Shown in pieces: positions 1 through 7,263 of a DNA stretch of 32,148 bases. The notes below the pieces were generated by a model. It ran no database searches. It was not told where the DNA came from and worked only from the letters and a program-made list of their open reading frames with translations. Each line of letters starts with the position of its first letter. Positions within the stretch are counted from its first letter, which is position 1. Made by a program: the position numbers and the translations under genes. This DNA is from Amycolatopsis alkalitolerans (GTDB lineage Bacteria > Actinomycetota > Actinomycetes > Mycobacteriales > Pseudonocardiaceae): NCBI RefSeq assembly GCF_006152065.1, contig NZ_VDFW01000049.1, positions 1 through 32,148 of the forward strand. The letters are read 5' to 3'.

Positions 1-235
1 GCACGTTCAGTTCGGGCAGCTTGGAGCGCAGGTCGCGGCACAGTTCGATGCCGTTGCCGTCGGGCAGCCGCACGTCGAGCACCGCGACGTCGGGCTGGAG
101 CGCGGGGACGCGGGCGAGTGCCTGCGCGGCGGTCGAAGCCTCGCCGACGACGGTCAGTTCGGGGTCGGCTTCGAGCAGGTCGGCCACGCCGCGCCGGACG
201 ACTTCGTGATCGTCCACCAGAAACACCGTGATCAA
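1..235 (-). CDS. devR: DevR/DosR-type response regulator, N-terminal part (cut by window start)
   Basis: Reading from about 235 leftwards, the protein begins [15 protein letters not shown] and continues through [20 protein letters not shown] before running off the window. That is the receiver domain of a NarL/FixJ regulator, with the acidic pair (DD), the phospho-acceptor Asp in VLDVRLPDG and the GNGIELCRD stretch. It reads almost like M. tuberculosis DosR (established family knowledge, from memory). The start is either TTG at 235, with GGAAGG 8 bases upstream, or an in-frame GTG at 244; I prefer TTG on spacing. The DNA-binding half is outside the window. It is divergent from a PNPOx-type gene, and a DosR-box-like site lies 77 bases upstream, which suggests autoregulation (inference). 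It would activate hypoxia/nitric-oxide or redox-stress genes. Confidence 0.9.
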   Translation of the reverse strand, partial: MITVFLVDDHEVVRRGVADLLEADPELTVVGEASTAAQALARVPALQPDVAVLDVRLPDGNGIELCRDLRSKLPELNV

Positions 236-312
236 GGTTCTCACCTTCCGCCGGGTTACCTCCAGGCTATGCGCTGGCGCGGGCCCGCGACAGACGCGTT
301 GTGATCACGGCG

Positions 313-326
313 GTGACTTTGTGCCC
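313..326. promoter_or_regulatory. DosR-box-like site 1 (devR / PNPOx divergent region)
   Basis: GTGACTTTGTGCCC matches the mycobacterial DosR-box core GGGACTTTNGNCCC at 10 of 12 defined positions. It lies between the divergent devR (77 bases to its start) and the PNPOx gene (72 bases). The spacing resembles the other four candidate sites in this window. Binding is inferred, not shown. Confidence 0.5.
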
Positions 327-398
327 TTCCACCGCCGAGACGACGCGTACCACAATGTCGGCCGTGCCCAGTCCCGCACCGATCACCTGGAGTTTCGC

Positions 399-782
399 AT
401 GACGCCCGAGCGGTTCCAGGAGCTGTCCCGCGAGGAGTCGCTGCGACTGCTGGCGAGTGTGGCGGTGGGCCGGATCGTGTTCACCCACCAGGCCCTGCCC
501 GCCATCCGGCCGGTCCATCACCTCGTCGACGACGGCCAGGTGATCGTCCGCGGCGATCCCGGCACGATCCTGCTCTCGGCGGTGGACACGGTGGTCGCCT
601 ATGAGGCGGATTCGGTGGCGGCCGACGACAGCATCGGCTGGAGCGTGATCGTGACCGGGATGGCGCGCAGGCTCGACGCCGCGTCGCCGCCCGGCCGTTA
701 CCGCGCGCTCGAAGGCGACGGCTACTTCATCCAGATCCGTCCGGAGCTGGTGACCGGCTTCCACGCCGGGCCAAGGGCCTGA
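399..782 (+). CDS. PNPOx-fold flavin-binding stress protein (pyridoxamine 5'-phosphate oxidase family)
   Basis: A protein of 127 residues starting MTPERFQELSREE. The ATG at 399 has GGAG 7-8 bases upstream; longer in-frame starts upstream carry no family similarity. Family marks are the opening helix with SREESLRLLASVAVGRIVF, then LPAIRPVHHLVDDG, a conserved GWSVIVTGMA strand, and IQIRPELVTGF at the end. These small split-barrel proteins bind flavin or F420. They are frequent members of DosR/OsdR regulons, but their reaction is mostly unknown. Two paralogues lie in this window (6800-7198 and 30001-30429). It is divergent from devR with a DosR-like box between them, so hypoxic induction is likely (inference). 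A true pyridoxamine phosphate oxidase role is unlikely given the small size. Confidence 0.85.
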   Translation: MTPERFQELSREESLRLLASVAVGRIVFTHQALPAIRPVHHLVDDGQVIVRGDPGTILLSAVDTVVAYEADSVAADDSIGWSVIVTGMARRLDAASPPGRYRALEGDGYFIQIRPELVTGFHAGPRA

Positions 783-787
783 CGCCA

Positions 788-801
788 GGGCCCAAAGGCC
801 C
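788..801. promoter_or_regulatory. DosR-box-like site 2 (upstream of nitroreductase)
   Basis: GGGCCCAAAGGCCC reads GGGCCTTTGGGCCC on the other strand and matches GGGACTTTNGNCCC at 11 of 12 defined positions. It begins 5 bases after the PNPOx stop and ends 85 bases before the nitroreductase start. This suggests the nitroreductase has its own induced promoter rather than only read-through. Confidence 0.5.
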
Positions 802-886
802 CGGATGTTCGGGCCGCGAGCCTCTGCCACGGCCCGGCGCCGCGGCGGGACGCTGGTACCGGAAGCTGAGTACCGGGAGTCCGACC

Positions 887-1876
887 ATGACCACTATTCC
901 CGCCGGGGCTTCGAGCCTGGTCGTACCGGCGCTCGAGGCCGCGGTCCGTGCCCCCTCGCCACACAACAGCCAGCCGTGGCGGTTCGAAGTCGCCGAAGAC
1001 CGGATCGACGTGCTGCTCGACCCGGAGCGGGTGCTGGCCGTCGTGGACGCCGGCGGGCGTGAGGCGCGCCTTTCGTGTGGCGCCGCCATTCTCAACATGC
1101 AGCTCGCGCTGCGCGCGGCCGGCCGGGCCTCGGCCGTGCACCTGCTGCCCGACCGCGACCGCCCCGAGCACCTCGCCACGGTCTGGCTGCAGGGCGCGTG
1201 CCAGGTCACGCCCGAGGACCGCGCCTTCGCCAGAGCGATCACGGTCCGCCGCAGCAACCGGCGCCCGTTCACCGACCGGCCGGTGCCGGGATGGATCCGG
1301 CACGCGCTCGTGCGGGCCGCGGGCCTGGAGGGCGCGACGCTGCGGTTGCTGGATCGTCCCGCGGATCTCGACCGGCTGGCCGCGTTGCTGCGCCACGCCG
1401 AACATCTGCAGAGCGAGGACCCCGCGTTCCAGGCGGAGTTGCGCCGCTGGACTTCCGGCGACGGCCGCCGCGACGACGGCGTACCGGCCTCGGCGGGCGG
1501 GCCGCGCCCGGCGCCGGGCAGCCTGCTGGCCCTGCGCCCGTACCCGATCCCCGACGGCAGGCCGGAACGCCCGTACGAAAGCGCGCCGCTGGTCACGGTG
1601 CTCGGCTCGTTCACCGACACCCCGCTCGCCCAGTTGCGCACCGGGCAGGCGATGCAGCGCGTCCTGCTCACCGGCACCACGGCCGGGGTCAGCGCGTCGT
1701 TCCTTTCCCAGCCGGTGGAGATCCCCGCGACGCGGGATGCGCTGCGGGATCTGCTCGGTGGCCAGGCGTACCCGCAGGTGGTGCTGCGTTTCGGGTACGG
1801 GTTCGCCGCCCCGGCCACACCCCGCCGCAAGCCGGGAGCCGTGACGCGCCCCCGCCCGCGGGCGGGCGAACGCTGA
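887..1876 (+). CDS. Acg-family nitroreductase-like FMN protein
   Basis: A protein of 329 residues. ATG at 887 has GGGAG 7 bases upstream. Early on it carries RAPSPHNSQPWRF, the FMN-contacting motif of nitroreductases. Mid-protein it has ITVRRSNRRPFTDRP and near the end YPQVVLRFGYG. The length and these three blocks match the Acg family (M. tuberculosis Rv2032, Rv3131, Rv3127), which are DosR-regulon members. Family members look like two fused nitroreductase halves. Acg itself is reported to bind and sequester FMN rather than reduce nitro compounds, so catalysis cannot be assumed. The tail after FGYG (about 25 residues, Arg/Pro-rich) looks disordered. Its neighbours (devR, PNPOx, Hsp20) support a dormancy or redox-stress role. 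Confidence 0.9.
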   Translation: MTTIPAGASSLVVPALEAAVRAPSPHNSQPWRFEVAEDRIDVLLDPERVLAVVDAGGREARLSCGAAILNMQLALRAAGRASAVHLLPDRDRPEHLATVWLQGACQVTPEDRAFARAITVRRSNRRPFTDRPVPGWIRHALVRAAGLEGATLRLLDRPADLDRLAALLRHAEHLQSEDPAFQAELRRWTSGDGRRDDGVPASAGGPRPAPGSLLALRPYPIPDGRPERPYESAPLVTVLGSFTDTPLAQLRTGQAMQRVLLTGTTAGVSASFLSQPVEIPATRDALRDLLGGQAYPQVVLRFGYGFAAPATPRRKPGAVTRPRPRAGER

Positions 1877-1880
1877 AAAA

Positions 1881-1910
1881 CGGGCCCTGGACGGGAAAGT
1901 CCAGGGCCCG
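1881..1910 (-). terminator. Intrinsic terminator for hsp20, likely bidirectional
   Basis: A perfect 12-bp inverted repeat (arms 1881-1892 and 1899-1910, loop GGGAAA) lies between the convergent nitroreductase and hsp20 stops. Read on the minus strand, the stem is followed by TTTTT (1876-1880), which makes a good terminator for hsp20. On the plus strand it has no U-run but could still slow nitroreductase transcripts. Confidence 0.85.
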
Positions 1911-1920
1911 GTGCGGGGGG

Positions 1921-2346
1921 TTACTTGCTGGAGATCTCGATGCGGCGCGGCTGAGCGGCCTCGGTCTTCGGCACGCGAACGGTCAGTACGCCGTTCTCGA
2001 GCGTGGCCGCGACCTTGTCGCCGTCGACCCCGCGGGGCAGCAGCACGCGGTAGGAGAACTTGCCGGTGCGGCGGGTCCGGCTGTGCGCGCGGCCCTTCCG
2101 CTCCTGCTCCTTCAGCTCGCCCGTGATGGCGAGGCGGTTGCCGATCACCTCGACCGTGATGTCCTCGCGGGTCAGCCCGGGCAGTTCGACGTCGAAGACG
2201 TACTCGGTGTCCGTCTCGGTCACGTCGGCGCTCGGGGACCAGGGCTGCGGCGCGACCGTGTCGAACCACCTGGTCAGCTCGCCGAAGTCACCGAACGGGT
2301 CCCAACGGCGCAAAGTGCTGGCGGATCGCATGGCAGGCAGCGCCAT
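1921..2346 (-). CDS. Hsp20 / alpha-crystallin small heat-shock protein
   Basis: A protein of 141 residues. ATG at 2346 is preferred because AGGAGG sits 8 bases upstream; an in-frame GTG at 2355 overlaps that ribosome site and is unlikely. The N-terminal arm holds RRWDPFGDFGELTRWFD, typical of actinobacterial class A Hsp20. The alpha-crystallin domain (about 40-130) runs from VTETDTEYVFDVELPGL to NGVLTVRVPK, containing the conserved ENGVL motif. The tail ends with RRIEISSK, an I-x-I type oligomer anchor. It is an ATP-independent holdase that forms cytoplasmic oligomers. A HAIR-like inverted repeat at 2430-2450 suggests HspR repression, as known for M. tuberculosis acr2. A convincing DosR box was not found here, so this one may be heat-shock rather than hypoxia controlled. 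Confidence 0.95.
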   Translation of the reverse strand: MALPAMRSASTLRRWDPFGDFGELTRWFDTVAPQPWSPSADVTETDTEYVFDVELPGLTREDITVEVIGNRLAITGELKEQERKGRAHSRTRRTGKFSYRVLLPRGVDGDKVAATLENGVLTVRVPKTEAAQPRRIEISSK

Positions 2347-2429
2347 GACGCTCACCTCCTGGGAACTCTCGGCCCGCCCTTCGGGCCGTCACCTGTTACT
2401 ACGAAGTTGAGTCGTGGTTTGTTCCCAAA

Positions 2430-2450
2430 GTTGAGCGCCGATGACTCAAG
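2430..2450 (-). promoter_or_regulatory. HAIR-like HspR operator upstream of hsp20
   Basis: On the minus strand the sequence reads CTTGAGT, 7 bases, GCTCAAC. The HspR consensus is CTTGAGT-N7-ACTCAAG; the first half matches fully and the second at 5 of 7. It begins directly after the STAS stop codon and ends 83 bases before the hsp20 start. A further AAGTTGAG copy (2404-2411) repeats the one at 2428-2435. Confidence 0.65.
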
Positions 2451-2786
2451 TCAGTCTTCGATCCGGAAGGCCGCCGACAGGCCGGTCAGGTCGAGGATGC
2501 GGCGCGCGTAGCGGTCGACGTTGGCCAGCGTGATGGCGCTGCCGCGCTCCTCGGCCAGTGCTCGCGCGCGGACCAGCGCGCTCACACACGCGGAGTCGAA
2601 GAACGACAGGTCCGCGAAGTCGACGACCAGACTGCCCACGCCCTTGTCGAGCAACTCGGCGACGGCGCGGTCGAGCTGTTCGACCGCGGTGTGATCGATC
2701 TCGCCGTGGAGCCGGATGCGGCCGATCTCGCCGTCGAGCTCGACGCGGACCGGGGTGCTGCTGTGGATGTCCTCGTCCCTTCTCAC
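2451..2786 (-). CDS. STAS-domain anti-sigma factor antagonist
   Basis: A protein of 111 residues. The GTG at 2786 is followed by RRDEDIHSS; a purine-rich GAGAGAAAGG lies upstream. It is a single STAS domain: VRVELDGEIGRIRLHGEID, then LVVDFADLSFFDSACVSAL with the Ser (about residue 65, in FDSAC) that partner kinases phosphorylate in SpoIIAA/RsbV proteins. Unphosphorylated, such proteins bind an anti-sigma kinase and free a sigma factor. It is divergent from a GAF-PP2C phosphatase, the enzyme class that dephosphorylates this Ser, so the two likely act together (inference). No anti-sigma kinase or sigma factor is nearby, so the target is elsewhere. It sits upstream of hsp20 on the same strand and may partly co-transcribe with it. 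Confidence 0.9.
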   Translation of the reverse strand: MRRDEDIHSSTPVRVELDGEIGRIRLHGEIDHTAVEQLDRAVAELLDKGVGSLVVDFADLSFFDSACVSALVRARALAEERGSAITLANVDRYARRILDLTGLSAAFRIED

Positions 2787-2938
2787 GGGCGACGCCTTTC
2801 TCTCGGGCCGGGTTCCCCCATGGCGGACCGTACCCCGCTTGCGGGACCGGAGCTGGGCAACGGCGCTGACGCTGCGGTGACGATGCTCGTATTCTTGACG
2901 CGTTGCAGGTGTCCTTCGCCGGAACCGGAGGGGCCACG

Positions 2939-4225
2939 ATGAGCGAACGTGTGCATGGGCACGGGAACGTCGAACAGCTGCGCGAGATCATCGACCGGCA
3001 GCAGCAGGAGCTGCAGATGCACCGGACCGAGCTCGAGCGGACCAACGCCGGCCTGCTTGCGCTGCACGCGGAGGTCGAGGGGCAGCGGCAGCGCACGGCG
3101 TTCCTCGACGAGGTCAGCCGGACCGCGGCCGCGTCGCTGCGCCGCCACGAGGTCGCACGGGCGCTGGTCGGCCTGGTCGAACGGGAAGGCGTCGCCACCT
3201 CGGCGGCGGTCTGGTTGCTCGACGACTCGCACCGCCTGCGCCGCGAGCCCGAACCGGGTGAGCCGGGCCGGGGGGTGCGGCAGGTGGCGGCCACGCGGCG
3301 GGCGGTCGCGGGGGAGAAGCGGATCCTCGTCCCGCTCACGGTCGGCCCGGATCTGCTCGGCGTGCTCGAACTCCGCCGCGACGAACCGGTCTTCGGCGAA
3401 GAGGATCTGCCGTTCGCGCGTGCGGTGGCGGCGCGCTCGGCGGTGGGGCTGCGCAACGCGAACGAGTACGAACGTGAGCGTGAGCTGGCCGGGCGGCTCC
3501 AGCTCGCGATGCTGCCGGCCCTGGACACCCCCGCGGATCTGCACCTGTGCGCGCGGTACCTGCCCGCGGCGCGCGGCGTGAACGTCGGCGGCGACTGGTT
3601 CGACGCATTCACCAGACCGGACGGGACGGTGGTGCTCACCGTCGGCGACGTCACCGGGCACGGGCTGGAAGCCGCGGTGATCATGGGAAAGCTGCAGAAC
3701 GCGTTACGCGCCTACGCCGCCGAAGGGCATGGGCCCGCCGAGACGCTGCGGCTGACGCACAACCTGCTGCGCGGCTGGCACAGCCCATTGCTAGCGACCG
3801 CCGTCGTCCTGGACCTGGAGCTGGCCACGGGCCGGATCCGCTGGGCGAACGCCGGGCACCTGCCGGTGTTCGTCGCGGACGCCGAGGGTGCGGTGCGCTC
3901 GCTGGACGAGCCGAACGCGCCGCTGATGGGCGTGCCGTTCCCGTTCGAAATCTCGGAGTACCAGGCGAAGCTGAGCCCGGGCGAGACCGTGCTGCTCTAC
4001 ACCGACGGGCTCGTCGAGCGGCGCCGGGAACCGATCGACACCGGGATGGACCGGCTCGCCCGCATCTTCCGGCGGGTGGTGGCCGCCTCCCCGGAGGAGG
4101 CCGGCGACCGGATCCTTGAGGAGATGCTCGGCGCCCAGGACCACGACGACGACGTGTGCCTGCTGCTGTGCCGGTGGGCTACGGCCGCGCCCGGAGTTCG
4201 TAGTGCAGAGTCCGGTACCCCTTGA
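2939..4225 (+). CDS. GAF-PP2C (SpoIIE/RsbU-type) serine phosphatase
   Basis: A protein of 428 residues. ATG at 2939 follows GGAGGGG with good spacing. Domain order: a coiled-coil linker (about 10-55, Gln/Glu/Arg-rich heptads), a GAF sensor (about 55-175), and a PP2C/SpoIIE catalytic domain (about 185-410). Metal-binding acids are visible in GGDWFDAF (D219) and VGDVTGHG (D237), then LLYTDGLVERR and DDDVCLLL at the end. It should dephosphorylate a STAS protein such as the divergent one at 2451-2786 and so release a sigma factor; the signal read by GAF is unknown. Its last 47 bases overlap the convergent F420 gene. The final 15 or so residues lie beyond the domain and may result from loss of an earlier stop. 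Confidence 0.93.
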   Translation: MSERVHGHGNVEQLREIIDRQQQELQMHRTELERTNAGLLALHAEVEGQRQRTAFLDEVSRTAAASLRRHEVARALVGLVEREGVATSAAVWLLDDSHRLRREPEPGEPGRGVRQVAATRRAVAGEKRILVPLTVGPDLLGVLELRRDEPVFGEEDLPFARAVAARSAVGLRNANEYERERELAGRLQLAMLPALDTPADLHLCARYLPAARGVNVGGDWFDAFTRPDGTVVLTVGDVTGHGLEAAVIMGKLQNALRAYAAEGHGPAETLRLTHNLLRGWHSPLLATAVVLDLELATGRIRWANAGHLPVFVADAEGAVRSLDEPNAPLMGVPFPFEISEYQAKLSPGETVLLYTDGLVERRREPIDTGMDRLARIFRRVVAASPEEAGDRILEEMLGAQDHDDDVCLLLCRWATAAPGVRSAESGTP

Positions 4226-4559
4226 GCCGGTGTAACAGCGGCACCAGGAACCCGTGCAGGAACGGGTGCTTGCGCGCGAGGAGCTTCGACGCGTGGGCGG
4301 CCGCTTCCCCGTCCAGCAGGGTCAGCCGCGCCGGTACCGCGTCGCCGGTGGGCTTACCGGCCATAGTGGACGGTGCGATCTCGGCATCCGGGTTGCGGCG
4401 CAACCGCTTCGCCTTCCCTGCCTTGTCATAGCTCCGCACGAACGCGTGGTCGCCTTCGACGGCGATGCTGACCGGCGTGCCGACCGGGCTGCCGTCGCGC
4501 CGGAACGTGGTGAGCAGCACCGTGCGCTGGGTGGTGAACGGGGTGAGCGTGGTGGTCAT
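4179..4559 (-). CDS. PPOX-class probable F420-dependent enzyme
   Basis: A protein of 126 residues starting MTTTLTPFTTQRTVLLTTFRRDG. ATG at 4559 has GGAGG 6 bases upstream. The pattern T-x-R-x-DGSPVGTPVSIAVEGDHAFVRSYDKAGKAKRLRRNP is the split-barrel PPOX family found in F420-producing actinobacteria (Rv2061-like). Such enzymes bind F420 or flavin; the substrate is unknown. It lies 66 bases downstream of the response regulator gene on the same strand with no clear terminator between, so it may be the last gene of that operon. Its 3' end overlaps the convergent phosphatase gene by 47 bases. Confidence 0.85.
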   Translation of the reverse strand: MTTTLTPFTTQRTVLLTTFRRDGSPVGTPVSIAVEGDHAFVRSYDKAGKAKRLRRNPDAEIAPSTMAGKPTGDAVPARLTLLDGEAAAHASKLLARKHPFLHGFLVPLLHRLKGYRTLHYELRARP

Positions 4560-4625
4560 GAGGTGCCTCCAAAGGGTTCACCCCCCATGACGGCACAGCG
4601 CCGCGCTTCGTGACAGGCCCGGCCG

Positions 4626-5270
4626 TCACCACCGCCACCTGCGCTTCTCGAGATAGACCGCGGCTTCGGTACGGCGTTCGAAGCCGAGCTTGTGCAGCAG
4701 TGAGGACACGTAGTTCTTCACGGTCTTCTCCGCCAGGTGCAGCCGCTGCGCGATCTGGCGGTTCGTCAGGCCGGCCGCGATCAGCTCGAGCACCCGCCGT
4801 TCCTGCGGGCTCAGCAGTTCGTACTGCGTGTCCGGCTTGCCGGCCCGGTCGCGCAGGCGCCTGGTCACCGACGCGGCGAGTTCGGGGTCGAGCAGCGAGC
4901 CGCCGGCCGCGGCGGTCCGCACGGCTTCGAGGATGTTCGTGCCCGACACCTGTTTGAGCAGGTATCCGGCCGCCCCCGCGATGACCGCGCCGAACAGCGC
5001 CTCGTCATCGGAGTACGACGTGAGCATCAGGCAGGCCGGCGGCGGGTCGAGCAGCGCCCGGATGTCCCGGCATACCGACACGCCCTCGCCGTCGGGCAGC
5101 CGCACGTCCAGGATCGCGACGTCGGGCCGCAGCGGGGGGATCAGCGCCATCGCCTCCGCCGCCGTGCCCGCCTCGCCGACCACGCGCAGGTCCGCCTCGG
5201 CGTCCAGCAGCGTTTTCAGGCCCGCCCGCACGATCTCGTGATCGTCGAGCAGGAACACCGAGACGGTCAT
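4626..5270 (-). CDS. DosR-like NarL-family response regulator
   Basis: A protein of 214 residues. ATG at 5270 overlaps the kinase stop as ATGA. The receiver (about 1-120) has D9/D10, the phospho-acceptor D55 in [12 protein letters not shown], and K in GYLLKQ. The LuxR-type helix-turn-helix (about 150-205) begins LSPQERRVLELIAAGLTNRQIA. Its recognition segment LAEKTVKNYVSSLLHKLG then ERRTEAAVY is nearly identical to DosR, including the K-T-V-K-N contact residues (family knowledge). It should therefore read DosR-like boxes, such as those listed in this window. It is coupled to the GAF kinase and is a paralogue of the devR gene at the window start. Cross-talk or competition between the two is likely (inference). 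Confidence 0.93.
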   Translation of the reverse strand: MTVSVFLLDDHEIVRAGLKTLLDAEADLRVVGEAGTAAEAMALIPPLRPDVAILDVRLPDGEGVSVCRDIRALLDPPPACLMLTSYSDDEALFGAVIAGAAGYLLKQVSGTNILEAVRTAAAGGSLLDPELAASVTRRLRDRAGKPDTQYELLSPQERRVLELIAAGLTNRQIAQRLHLAEKTVKNYVSSLLHKLGFERRTEAAVYLEKRRWRW

Positions 5271-6763
5271 CCGCCCAGCACCGCCGTCCACACCAGTTTC
5301 GTGCCGCCCTCGTCCAGCGATCCGACCTCCAGGGTGCCGCGCCATTTCGCCGCCCGGCGGCGCAGTGGTGCCAGGGCATCGGGGCTTCCGTCGCCGTCGT
5401 CGGCGACGGTCAGCGTGAGCAGGCGGCCGTCCCGGTCGACGAGTACCTCGACCGAGGCCGAACGCGCGCTGGCGCGGCGCGCCACGGCGGAAAGCGCCTC
5501 CCGCACGGTGGCCAGCAGATCGAGGCGCACCGTCCCGGTGACCGCGGCGTCCAGCGGCCCGTCGAAGCTGATCCGCGGTTCGAAGCCGAGCATCCCGGCG
5601 CTGTCCTGCGCCATCCGCAGCAGGTCGGAGCGGACCCCGCCGCCCGCGTGGCCCGGTTCCTGCAGGGAGAAGATCGCGTTGCGCACGTCACGGATCGTGC
5701 GGTCGAGATCCCGGACGAACCCCGACACCCGTTCGGCCAGCTCGGGCTGCCCGGTGGCCCGCCCGAGCCCCTCCAGCCCGAGCCCGATCGCGAACAGTCG
5801 CTGGATCACCAGATCGTGCAGATCCTGCCCGACCCGGTCGCGTTCCTCGAACTGCGCCAGCCGTTGGCGGTCCCGCTCGGCACTGGCGAATTCGAGCGCG
5901 AGCGCCGCGTGCGCGGCGAAATCGCGCACCAGTTCGACCTCGGCCTCGGTGAACGGGTCGGCTTCGCGGAACCGCACCACCAGCAGCACGCCGAGCCTGT
6001 CCTCCCCGGCGACGAGCGGGACCGCGACCGCCGAGTCGAGGTCATCGAGCGTCGAAGGCAGCTCGAGCCCGGAATTGGCCTGCTGGATGGCGACATGCCC
6101 GCCGTACCCGGAGACCACGACCGGCTTGCCCGTCGTGTACGCCTCGCCGGACGCGGTCCCGTGCGTCGGCACGGTCGCCCCGAGCATGCTCTGGTACTCG
6201 CGGTGCGGCGACGCGACGACCTCGAAGACCAGCGCCTCCGGATCGGACTCGTCCGGCAGCGCGATCGCGCCGCCGGACGCGCCGGCGACGGCACGGGCCT
6301 CGTCGGCGATCGTGTGCAGCGTGCTGACGCCGTCCTCGCCCCTCAACAGCGCCGCGGTGACCTCCTGGGACGCCTCGCGCCAGCGTTCGCGGCGAAGCGC
6401 GTGCTCGTACCGGTCCGCGTTCCGGATCGCGGCGGACGCCGCGTCGGCGAGCACGGTCACCGCTTCCCGGTGCGCCGCGGTGAACTCACCGATCAGGCAC
6501 AGGCGCCCGTACCCGCCGACCGGAACGACGAGTGCGCCCGGGCCCGAGGGCAGCTCGCCGGCGCGGCGGTAGACCCGCTCACCGCCGGACTCGGTGAGCT
6601 TGCCGAGCCGGTCACCGGACAGGATCTGCGCCAGCATGCCGTAGCCGGCGCCGGACAGCGCGCACGCGGACTCGACCGTTCGACGCAGCACGCCGGGCAG
6701 GCGCGGCTCGGCCGCCACGCCGACCACGGCGTCCAACACCGCCCGCGCGCTGGCTTCGATCAC
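5267..6763 (-). CDS. GAF-GAF sensor histidine kinase (DevS-like), N-box altered
   Basis: A protein of 498 residues. GTG at 6763 follows GAGGAAAG. Domain order: GAF 1 (about 15-125, short), GAF 2 (about 145-295), HisKA_3 with H316 in QDLHDLVIQRLFAIGLGLE, and HATPase (about 400-495). The H-box is DevS-like. In the N-box, VREALSAVARRAS, the Asn that normally holds Mg-ATP is Ala (A426) and the usual His is Arg; the codons read GCC and CGC. The G1 box ADDGDG (455-459) and the final GGTKLVW remain. The kinase may be weak, phosphatase-only, or dependent on another kinase. It has no transmembrane segment, so sensing is cytoplasmic; I could not identify a haem-ligating His confidently. It is coupled to the regulator at 4626 and preceded by a PNPOx gene 36 bases away. 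Confidence 0.92.
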   Translation of the reverse strand: MIEASARAVLDAVVGVAAEPRLPGVLRRTVESACALSGAGYGMLAQILSGDRLGKLTESGGERVYRRAGELPSGPGALVVPVGGYGRLCLIGEFTAAHREAVTVLADAASAAIRNADRYEHALRRERWREASQEVTAALLRGEDGVSTLHTIADEARAVAGASGGAIALPDESDPEALVFEVVASPHREYQSMLGATVPTHGTASGEAYTTGKPVVVSGYGGHVAIQQANSGLELPSTLDDLDSAVAVPLVAGEDRLGVLLVVRFREADPFTEAEVELVRDFAAHAALALEFASAERDRQRLAQFEERDRVGQDLHDLVIQRLFAIGLGLEGLGRATGQPELAERVSGFVRDLDRTIRDVRNAIFSLQEPGHAGGGVRSDLLRMAQDSAGMLGFEPRISFDGPLDAAVTGTVRLDLLATVREALSAVARRASARSASVEVLVDRDGRLLTLTVADDGDGSPDALAPLRRRAAKWRGTLEVGSLDEGGTKLVWTAVLGG

Positions 6764-6799
6764 TGGCTCTTTCCTCTGACGGAGGCGAGGCCCAGTAGA

Positions 6800-7198
6800 T
6801 TACCGCTTCACCCGCCGCCCGGAAACGACCTCGATGGGAAGGCGGACACACTGCGCGTCCTCGGCGAACTCCGGCCAGGACAGGTCCGGCCGGCGCCGCG
6901 GCAGATCGCAGCCCTCCGCCACGACCGCCCGGCCGAGCACCGTGACCCACCAGCCGCCGGAGAGCCCGGCGTCGAACTCGTCCGCCTCGAACGCGACGAC
7001 CCCGTCCTCCGCGGCGCCGAGCAGGTCCGTGCCGGTCTGGGCGGGAAACCACAGCGCGCCGCGCTCGCACACGAACTTCACCGGTTCCACCGCAGGCAGG
7101 CCACCGGCGGTGAACACGATCCGGCCGACCCGGCCCGTCGCGAGCAGGGTGAGGCACTCGTCCCGGCTGAGGATCTCCAGGCCCGACTGGTCGAGCAT
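6800..7198 (-). CDS. PNPOx-fold flavin-binding stress protein, first gene of the kinase-regulator operon
   Basis: A protein of 132 residues starting MLDQSGLEILSRDECLTLL. ATG at 7198 has GGAAGG 6 bases upstream; longer starts add a non-conserved leader. Core family blocks are GRVGRIVFTAGGLPAVEPV, FPAQTGTDLLGAAEDGVVAFEAD, GWWVTVLGRAVV, and VRLPIEVVSGRRV at the end. It is a paralogue of the proteins at 399-782 and 30001-30429. It is followed after 36 bases by the GAF kinase, so an operon of PNPOx, kinase, regulator is likely. A DosR-box-like site lies 65 bases upstream. The placement invites the idea that it reports flavin or redox state to the kinase, but nothing in the sequence proves this. 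Confidence 0.85.
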   Translation of the reverse strand: MLDQSGLEILSRDECLTLLATGRVGRIVFTAGGLPAVEPVKFVCERGALWFPAQTGTDLLGAAEDGVVAFEADEFDAGLSGGWWVTVLGRAVVAEGCDLPRRRPDLSWPEFAEDAQCVRLPIEVVSGRRVKR

Positions 7199-7263
7199 CG
7201 CGGTCCTTCCCGTCACGAGGGGAAACATGCCCTCACGATCCCGCGACGCGGGCGAATCCAGTA

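Noticed and set aside
722..2269. Open frame of 515 codons on the minus strand opposite the nitroreductase
   Set aside because: It crosses the terminator and parts of hsp20 in another frame; Arg-rich shadow without motifs.
2413..2426. Possible DosR box upstream of hsp20 (CGTGGTTTGTTCCC)
   Set aside because: It shares only TTTGT and CCC with the other sites and is not palindromic; the HAIR-like repeat explains the region better.
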